From the NCBI GenBank assembly GCA_947629965.1, contig CANRFS010000027.1, forward strand, positions 1 to 13,243: a stretch of DNA of 13,243 nucleotides, in the 5' to 3' direction. Positions 6,725 to 11,935 of the stretch are shown here, piece by piece. Below the pieces are notes generated by a model that did not search any database, was not told the DNA's origin, and saw only the letters and a program-made list of their open reading frames with translations. Numbering within the stretch: the stretch's first letter is position 1; each line of letters opens with the position of its first letter. The stretch comes from an uncultured Clostridia bacterium (lineage in GTDB: Bacteria; Bacillota; Clostridia; TANB77; CAG-508). A program made the position numbers and the translations under genes.

Positions 6725-7336
6725 CTACTGCTCGTAAAGCACAACCAACGGCACGGTACATCTGATATATTCATAATCTCTGTAACCATAGATGCTTACG
6801 AATGATGAGGGACTTCTATCGCGTGCAGAACCACCAACGATTACAGTGTAGCTACTTTTCCATATAACCGCTCTGTACCAATTAGCAGTATCTCTTTCGT
6901 TGCACACATCTTCCCAACTTTCTCCGTTTGCAATTCTTTGAGCCCACTCAAGAGCTTGTTCAACCCAATTTGCCATGTGGTCTCCCAGCTTGCATGCTAA
7001 CTCTTTGAGTTGTCTAACAGTCACTTCTTTCCAAGTTTTCTCTGGCATCATAGTTTTAAAGTTTTTTCCGTATTCTTCTGGATTATTCTTCAATTCCTCA
7101 AATGCCTCTAGAATAAGCCTGCGCGTCTCTTCCTGCTTTTTGTCCTTCCTCTTCTCTTTGAAAAGAGTTTGATCGATCGCCAAAGGATTTACTTCAAGCC
7201 AATTTTCTTCTGCTGTTCTTTGTGCCACTGCAAAGCTTTTGTCCTCTTTTGATGATTTAACGTTTTCTTCTATAGAAATATTTTCTGCATTAGAAAAAGT
7301 CCGTTTCTTATCATCAGTTTGCAAAGTTGTTTTCAT
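6725..7336 (-). CDS. Orphan protein of unknown function, higher GC than its neighbours
   Basis: About 203 residues; family not recognised with confidence. The first 60 or so are charged and probably disordered. Residues about 65-125 are helical and charged, with LILEAFEELKNNPEEY. A tryptophan-rich stretch follows (NWVEQALEWAQRI, then SWEDV). The last 50, from NWYRAVIW through VGGSARDRS to CTVPLVVLYE, look like a compact beta-rich end. No signal peptide or membrane helix. Ribosome binding site AGGAGG is 9 bases from the second ATG (7336) but only 3 from the first (7342), so I use 7336. Composition differs: 27 of 60 bases are G or C at 6901-6960, against 14 of 60 at 5881-5940 in cadA. It also contains the only in-frame CGG codon (7303-7301) that is not at a frameshift. 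Probably a recent acquisition. Confidence 0.72.
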   Translation of the reverse strand: MKTTLQTDDKKRTFSNAENISIEENVKSSKEDKSFAVAQRTAEENWLEVNPLAIDQTLFKEKRKDKKQEETRRLILEAFEELKNNPEEYGKNFKTMMPEKTWKEVTVRQLKELACKLGDHMANWVEQALEWAQRIANGESWEDVCNERDTANWYRAVIWKSSYTVIVGGSARDRSPSSFVSIYGYRDYEYIRCTVPLVVLYEQ

Positions 7337-7390
7337 GTTCATTTTCCTCCTGCAAAATATAATATTGGAACAAATCGTCCTCTGTTATTT

Positions 7391-7419
7391 ATTCTATCAC
7401 AACTTTACATAATTTTCAA
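7391..7419 (-). promoter_or_regulatory. Promoter of the orphan gene
   Basis: TTGAAA (7419-7414), 17-base spacer and TAGAAT (7396-7391) on the minus strand, about 50 bases upstream of the start codon. Confidence 0.65.
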
Positions 7420-7471
7420 ATCTATGTTTTTTAATAAATCTACATTTATATGTTTAATTTTTAATATTTAG

Positions 7472-7480
7472 TGATATAAT
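7472..7480 (+). promoter_or_regulatory. Extended -10 promoter of the mgtA-type gene
   Basis: TGATATAAT is a TGN extended -10 with perfect TATAAT at 7475-7480. No good -35 is seen 17 bases upstream. The leader of about 55 bases is too short for an M-box type Mg riboswitch, and none was seen. Confidence 0.5.
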
Positions 7481-7542
7481 TTATATAGACTTTGTGCGTA
7501 ATCATGTGACCCTACAATATGAATATGGAAGAAGGAATACAT

Positions 7543-10156
7543 ATGTCAAATGTAAAAAGAGAAGATTTGGATGTAAAAAAATTTTATGGTGAAGACTGTG
7601 TTTTAGACTCAGAAAAATTTAAAGAAAAATATAAAATATCAGAAAATGGTATTAGTTCTTCAAAAGCCGCAGAAAATATTAAAAACTTAGGATACAACCA
7701 GGTACGAGGAAATAGATCCAAAAAGTGGTATGATTATTTTTTTTCAAGCCTTTTTAGTCCGTTTAATAGTATTTTACTTGGTATTAGTTTTATATTAGTT
7801 TATACTGACATTATTTTACCTGAAAACCCAAGTCCCGCAAATATAATCGTAATTGCCGTTTTAATAATTGTAAGTACACTTCTTGAATTTGTAGAAGAAT
7901 TTCGCTCTAATAATGCAGCACAAAAATTAAAAGAACTGGTTGAAACAACTGCTACAGTTATAAGGAATGGTAAGAAGAAAAAAATCCCATTAAAAGAAGT
8001 GACTTTAGGTGATACTGTAATTCTTTCAGCAGGTGATATGATTCCTGCAGATGTTCGCATAATAGAATCTAAAGATTTATATGTTGGTCAGTCATCAATT
8101 ACCGGTGAATCTGATGCAGTTAGAAAGCTTACTAATACAGAGATTCAATCAATAGATGATATAGAAAACATAACTGATTTAGATACTATATGTTTTATGG
8201 GTACTAATGTTATAAGTGGTAGTGCAAAAGCTGTAGTCATTAAAACTGGAGATAATACTTACTTTGGAAAAGTAGCTCATACTTTAACACAAGGTAAACC
8301 AAAAACCAGTTTTCAAAAAGGAATTGAAGGTATTAGTAAATTATTAATACGTTTTATGATCGTTCTAATTCCTATTATTTTTATATTAAACGCTTGGAAA
8401 CATGATACAATACTTGCCTTTACATTTGCTGTTGCAATAGCAATTACTATTACTCCTCTTTTGCTCCCTGTAATTTTATCTTCTTGTTTATCTAAAGGTG
8501 CGATAAGAATGTCTAAGAAAAAAACTATTGTTAAGAAGTTAGATTCTATTCAAAATTTTGGAGCTATGAATATTTTATGTACAGATAAAACTGGAACTCT
8601 TACAGAAGATAAAATAGTTTTAGAAAAATATTTAGACGTATATGGAAATGAAGATATAAGAGTTCTAAAACATGCCTTCTTAAATTCATATTTTCAAACT
8701 GGCTTAAAAGGTAGTATCGACGAGGCAGTTATAAATAGAGCTTTAAAAAATAATTTAGGAAATTTAGTAGATGAATTTAAAAAGGTTGATGAAATTCCTT
8801 TTGATTTTAGTAGAAGAAGATTATCTGTTGTGGTTGAAGAAAATGGAGAAAAACTTTTAATTACTAAAGGTGCTGTTGAAGAAATATTAAATATTTGTAA
8901 TACTATTGATTATAATCATGAACTTATACCTATTACAAAAGAAATAAAAGAGAATATTAGAGATATTGCAAATAAATTGAATGAAGATGGCTTAAGAGTT
9001 GTAGCTGTATGTCAAAAGAAAAACATTAATAATATAGATAATTTTAGCGTAAAAGATGAATCTCAAATGTCTTTAGTTGGATTTGTTGGATTTCTAGATC
9101 CACCAAAAGAAAGTGCTAAAATTGCTATAGAAAAACTAAATAATGCAGGCATTAGAGTTATCGTTTTAACTGGTGATAATGCTGCAGTTACAAAAAGCAT
9201 TTGTAAAAAAGTGAATATAAATACAGCTAGAATAATTACTGGTTCTGAAATTGATAATTTACCAGACTCTGGTGTGCTTCGCCTATTTAAAAAATCAAAT
9301 GTATTTGTTAAACTATCTCCTATACAAAAAGCGAGAATTGTAAGACTTCTTAAAGAATCTGGAAATATTGTTGGTTACATGGGCGATGGTATAAACGATG
9401 CTCCATCTCTTACAAATTCAGACGTTGGTGTATCTGTAGATACAGCTGTTGATATTGCAAAGGAAACTGCAGATATTATACTTTTGGAAAAAGATTTAAA
9501 TGTATTGTTAGATGGTGTAACTGAACGGAAGACGTACTTTTGGAAATCTTATGAAGTATATTAAAATGGCAGTAAGTTTTAACTTTGGAGAAGTTATGTC
9601 TGTTATTATCGCAAGTGTATTACTTCCATTTTTGCCAGAAACACCTATACAATTACTAGTAGAAAGCTTGCTTTACGATTTTGGACAAATGACTCTGCCA
9701 TTTGATAATGTAGATAAAGAATATTTAAATGAACCTAAAAAACTTGATATAAAAGATTTAAAGAACTTCATGCTATTTATGGGACCTTTAAGTTCTGCAT
9801 TTGATATGCTAGTATTCGCATCACTTTGGTTCATATTTGGACTTAGAGAAGCTGCAGCATTCCAAACAATATGGTTTAGTTATAGTATAGTTTCAAATCT
9901 TGTAGGTATGCACATTATTAGAACTGCTAAAATGCCATTTACACAAAGCAATGCAAATATAAAAGTATACTTCTCTTCTATCTTATTAAGTATTATTGGA
10001 TTATTAGTACCTTATACTTTTCTTGGAAGAACAATTGGTCTAATTCCTATAACTTTGAATTATTTAAGTGTTATACTTGGAGTTACCGCATTATATTGTA
10101 TATTCGCAATATTTGCTAAAAAAATATATATCAAAAAATATGGCAATTGGATTTAA
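7543..10156 (+). CDS. mgtA: MgtA-type P3B Mg2+-importing ATPase with a +1 frameshift at a CGG codon
   Basis: Membrane P-type ATPase of the Mg2+-uptake class. Start ATG 7543 is chosen because GAAGGA lies 6 bases upstream; an ATG at 7519 has no such site. First frame: TGES (187-190), M4 with ITPLLLPV (about 303-310), CTDKTGTLT with Asp348, and GDGINDAP (614-621). This frame stops at 9564, but the rest of the protein continues in the +1 frame to 10156: EGRRTFGN, then LMKYIKM, SNFG-like FNFGEVMSV, LLYDFGQ and PFDNVD, all MgtA landmarks of M5-M10. Skipping one C at 9526 (GAA-C-GGA-AGA-CGT) restores V-T-E-G-R-R-T-F exactly and yields about 870 residues, normal length. The M4 position that is Glu in MgtA (TPEMLP) is Leu here. 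No second ribosome binding site of quality precedes the downstream part. Active only if the frameshift is bypassed. Confidence 0.88.
9526..9529 (+). other. Candidate +1 recoding site, CGGA in mgtA
   Basis: Zero frame reads GAA CGG AAG; the +1 frame reads GAA (C) GGA AGA CGT. It is the only in-frame CGG in the gene. The zero frame meets a TAA about 35 bases later. The glycine produced is the conserved G of E-G-R-R-T-F. Confidence 0.72.
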
Positions 10157-10185
10157 TTATAGATTTTTTCCTTTTGCGTTTCCCT

Positions 10186-10264
10186 TTTTTTCTTTTTTTG
10201 GACGGACTAAATTTAGACTTTTTTTAAAAAAGTCTAAATTTAGTCCGTCCAAAAAAAGAAAAAA
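10186..10264. terminator. 79-bp perfect palindrome, bidirectional terminator between convergent genes
   Basis: Arms of 39 bp (10186-10224 and 10226-10264) match without error around a single T. Each arm has a GC-containing core, GGACGGACTAAATTTAGAC, flanked by T- or A-runs, so both strands give a strong stem followed by U residues. It sits between the 3' ends of mgtA (plus) and the XRE gene (minus). Beyond the perfect part the flanks stay pyrimidine-rich on the left and purine-rich on the right. Confidence 0.85.
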
Positions 10265-10314
10265 CAGAAAAAAAACCGGAATAACGGAAAAAAAGGAAAA
10301 TTCAATTTGTTTTC

Positions 10315-10656
10315 TTATTTCTTCTTCTTCATGTATTCTACTATAACATTAATTAATTCTTTTTGTTCTAAACTTAAATTTTGAAAATCGCCATATAATT
10401 TATTATCTAATATCTCAGTCTTTTTTTCTAATAAATCGGCAAATATATAATCTAATGTAATTCCTAAAATATTACATATATTTAATAAACTTTCTAAACT
10501 TCCAACACTTCTTCCATTTTCAATACCTCTATAAGTATCAACAGATTTGTCAATTTCTTCTGCCACATAATCTTGTGTATATCCTTTATCTTTTCTCGCT
10601 TTTTGTATTCTACTACCAATTACTTTTAATATATCTTTATTTTCTATAACATCCAT
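10315..10656 (-). CDS. XRE-family helix-turn-helix regulator
   Basis: 113 residues. The N-terminal two thirds is an HTH_3 domain (about 13-72): IGSRIQKARKDKGYTQDYVA, then the recognition region DKSVDTYRGIENGRS, and LLNICNILGITLDYIF. The C-terminal 40 residues are helical and lysine-rich, ending in KKKK, and may dimerise. The ATG at 10656 follows AAAAGGAG at about 10 bases. A palindrome overlaps its own -10 box, so autoregulation is likely. It is divergent from the small gene at 10865, which it may also control. Phage-type and stand-alone XRE regulators look alike; no phage genes are nearby. Confidence 0.88.
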   Translation of the reverse strand: MDVIENKDILKVIGSRIQKARKDKGYTQDYVAEEIDKSVDTYRGIENGRSVGSLESLLNICNILGITLDYIFADLLEKKTEILDNKLYGDFQNLSLEQKELINVIVEYMKKKK

Positions 10657-10687
10657 TCTTTGTTCTCTCCTTTTATTTAACTGTTTA

Positions 10688-10704
10688 TTTTACTATCAGT
10701 AAAA
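10688..10704 (-). promoter_or_regulatory. Candidate XRE operator
   Basis: TTTTACT-ATC-AGTAAAA, perfect 7-bp arms around 3 bases. It abuts the -10 box of the XRE gene and covers its probable transcription start, as expected for an autorepressor. Confidence 0.6.
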
Positions 10705-10712
10705 GTATATCA
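10704..10712 (-). promoter_or_regulatory. Extended -10 promoter of the XRE gene
   Basis: TGATATACT on the minus strand: TG one base before TATACT. The -35 region (TTCTTG at about 10732-10727) is weak, as is common for extended -10 promoters. Confidence 0.5.
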
Positions 10713-10731
10713 TTTACATATTTTTGCAAGA

Positions 10732-10747
10732 AGTGATTAAAATCACT
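10732..10747. promoter_or_regulatory. Second inverted repeat in the XRE/small-gene divergent region
   Basis: AGTGATT-AA-AATCACT, 7-bp perfect arms around 2 bases, 37 bp from the first palindrome (centre to centre 10696 to 10739.5, about 43 bp). The sequence differs from the first palindrome, so a different regulator or a random repeat is possible. Confidence 0.4.
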
Positions 10748-10819
10748 ACAAAAAATATATTGTTTTTTCGATATTTATGTATTAAAATTAATTGTAATAT
10801 TAATATGCTTCATAGTATG

Positions 10820-10828
10820 TGTTATATT
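10820..10828 (+). promoter_or_regulatory. Candidate extended -10 promoter of the small gene
   Basis: TGTTATATT (TGN then TATATT) about 37 bases upstream of the ATG at 10865. An alternative is TTGTTT, 17 bases and TAAAAT further upstream, near 10760-10790. Neither is certain. Confidence 0.35.
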
Positions 10829-10864
10829 AATATATTTATTCATATGAATTGGAGATGTAATTAA

Positions 10865-11065
10865 ATGACTGATTTTAACTTTGATGCTAAGAGATTAGAT
10901 TTGTTAAAAAAAAGTAATGAATTATTAAATAAAACAAAAAATAATTACAAAAAATATGCAAACGAAAGAAAAATATTATTTGAATTTACTATAAAAAAAC
11001 CTATAAACTATGATGAATGGAAATCTTTTTTAATATCTTTTGAAAAATTAATTAATAATAAATAA
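10865..11065 (+). CDS. Small protein of unknown function divergent from the XRE gene
   Basis: 66 residues, highly charged and lysine-rich, with no recognised domain, signal peptide or membrane helix. Residues about 8-40 (LDLLKKSNELLNKTKNNY) should form an amphipathic helix or coiled coil; the second half has a short strand-like FEFTI and a final helix. GGAG is 10 bases upstream of the ATG and a clean terminator follows the stop, so a real transcription unit is likely. Divergent arrangement with the XRE gene across 208 bases suggests regulation by it. It might be an antitoxin-like or adaptor protein, but nothing in the sequence proves this. Confidence 0.6.
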   Translation: MTDFNFDAKRLDLLKKSNELLNKTKNNYKKYANERKILFEFTIKKPINYDEWKSFLISFEKLINNK

Positions 11066-11082
11066 TCTTCGCTGTAATTAAA

Positions 11083-11111
11083 ATGAAGAGTATAGATCTC
11101 TTCATGTTTTT
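11083..11111 (+). terminator. Terminator of the small gene
   Basis: Perfect 8-bp stem ATGAAGAG / CTCTTCAT with a 7-base loop, followed by GTTTTT, starting 17 bases past the stop codon. Confidence 0.75.
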
Positions 11112-11190
11112 AAGGATAAATGGTTCGAAAAGCTGAATAAAATATATTTTTTTAATTTCAATTTATGATTAAAATTTGTCAAACAACAAT

Positions 11191-11695
11191 TTATTTTAAT
11201 CTATTAAATATTTCAAGATGTGTTTGTTCATCTAAAATTATTCTTTCTAGTAAGTCTTTGATGCTTTTATTTTGAGTATATTTAATAGCTTCTTTATATC
11301 CTAATATCGCTTTTTTCTCTGATTCGATATTATACATAAGCATATCATATATATTGTTGAAATGATATTTTATATTTTCTGTATTCCATGCACACTGCTT
11401 TTTATCAATAAAATATGCTTTTTTTCCGAGTCTTCTAATTAATTCTCCTATTAATTGTAGATGTTTCATTTCTTCAATAGCAATACTAAGTAAAATTTTG
11501 CTAAAACTTTCATATCTGTTTAGTTCTATATGTTCATAAATATATTGTGTAACAGCAGTAAGCTCTCCATCACTTCCTGCATAATTATCATATAATAAAT
11601 TAGCATACTTTAAATTTTGTCTTATGTTCATAAGTTTTGGATATGGAATATTTCTCTTTGAGCCGAAGTATCTCTTCTACTTCTTCATACGTCAT
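11191..11695 (-). CDS. Ferritin-like diiron four-helix protein with a +1 frameshift near the N-terminus
   Basis: Four-helix-bundle protein with carboxylate-bridged diiron or dimetal ligands, of the bacterioferritin/rubrerythrin-like kind seen in clostridia. In joined numbering (167 residues), the ligands are Glu44, E75-x-x-H78 (EEMKH), Glu126 and E156-x-x-H159 (DEQTH). The real start is ATG 11695, behind a strong GAGGTGAG ribosome binding site. That frame reads MTYEEVEEIL and then hits CGG (11665-11663) and runs into a stop at 11600. Skipping the C gives GSKRNIPYPKL and joins the main frame, NLKYANLLYDNYAG. The internal ATG at 11631 has no ribosome binding site, and the frame upstream of it still reads like protein, so it is a poor start. 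Iron storage or oxygen protection would fit the neighbouring Feo genes. Exact subfamily is uncertain. Confidence 0.82.
11662..11665 (-). other. Candidate +1 recoding site, CGGC in the ferritin-like gene
   Basis: Zero frame reads ATA CTT CGG CTC; the +1 frame reads ATA CTT (C) GGC TCA. It is codon 11 and the only in-frame CGG of the gene. Gly follows Leu10 after the skip. Confidence 0.68.
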
Positions 11696-11723
11696 ATAAT
11701 CTCACCTCTTGAAATATATTATG

Positions 11724-11767
11724 AAAAAAATAGAATTTAGGAGACTGTCCCTAAAATTCTATTTTTT
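11724..11767 (-). terminator. Terminator hairpin overlapping the end of the FeoB-associated gene
   Basis: Arms 11724-11741 and 11750-11767 (one bulge) with T-runs at both outer ends, so it works on either strand. On the minus strand the stem includes the stop codon of the small gene. The apex reads GGGACAGTCTCC and matches the apex of the hairpin at 11900. Confidence 0.75.
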
Positions 11768-11881
11768 CTTATATGGACACTTTAAGCACATATCTTTATC
11801 CTTTCTTATAAAGTTAAAATATGCTATTAAGCCTAGTGTTCCTAATACTATTATTAGAATAACAAAATCTACAAAGTTCAT
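11759..11881 (-). CDS. FeoB-associated Cys-rich membrane protein
   Basis: 40 residues, so it is easily missed. One N-terminal membrane helix (VDFVILIIVLGTLGLIAYF, about 4-22) is followed by a short basic cytoplasmic tail with a CLKC pair (Cys32, Cys35) and PYKKK at the end. This is the layout of the small FeoB-associated proteins of Firmicutes, thought to assist ferrous iron uptake, perhaps by binding iron at the cytoplasmic exit. AGGAG lies 7 bases upstream of the ATG at 11881. It directly follows feoB on the same strand, separated by 54 bases that hold a hairpin. Confidence 0.88.
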   Translation of the reverse strand: MNFVDFVILIIVLGTLGLIAYFNFIRKDKDMCLKCPYKKK

Positions 11882-11899
11882 AAAATCTCTCCTTATTCT

Positions 11900-11932
11900 T
11901 TGAGCAAAAGGGGGCTGTCCCCTTTTGCTCAA
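11900..11932 (-). repeat. Intercistronic hairpin between feoB and the small Cys gene
   Basis: Perfect 14-bp arms TTGAGCAAAAGGGG and CCCCTTTTGCTCAA around a 5-base loop, starting 4 bases past the feoB stop. No U-run follows on the minus strand, so it is more likely an mRNA-stabilising or processing hairpin, or a REP-like element, than a full terminator. Minus-strand apex: GGGGACAGCCCCC. Confidence 0.7.
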
Positions 11933-11935
11933 ATT

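Noticed and set aside
7363..7542. Mg-responsive M-box riboswitch upstream of mgtA
   Set aside because: The sequence is AT-rich without long conserved stems, and the predicted leader is only about 55 bases.
9538..9541. A T-run (TTTT) as the site of the mgtA frameshift
   Set aside because: Removing a T leaves E-R-K-T-Y-F-G-N, which lacks the conserved Gly and has an extra residue. Skipping C9526 gives the exact consensus E-G-R-R-T-F-G-N.
9551..10156. Independent membrane protein starting at ATG 9551
   Set aside because: It is the M5-M10 half of the MgtA-type pump, without a convincing ribosome binding site of its own.
10068..10346. 92-codon plus-strand open frame across the palindrome
   Set aside because: It reads out of frame through the end of mgtA and the A/T tracts of the terminator; no start signal or family resemblance.
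11174..11194. Weak inverted repeat at the end of the ferritin-like gene as a terminator
   Set aside because: The AAATTTGT-type arms need a bulge and no U-run follows on the minus strand.
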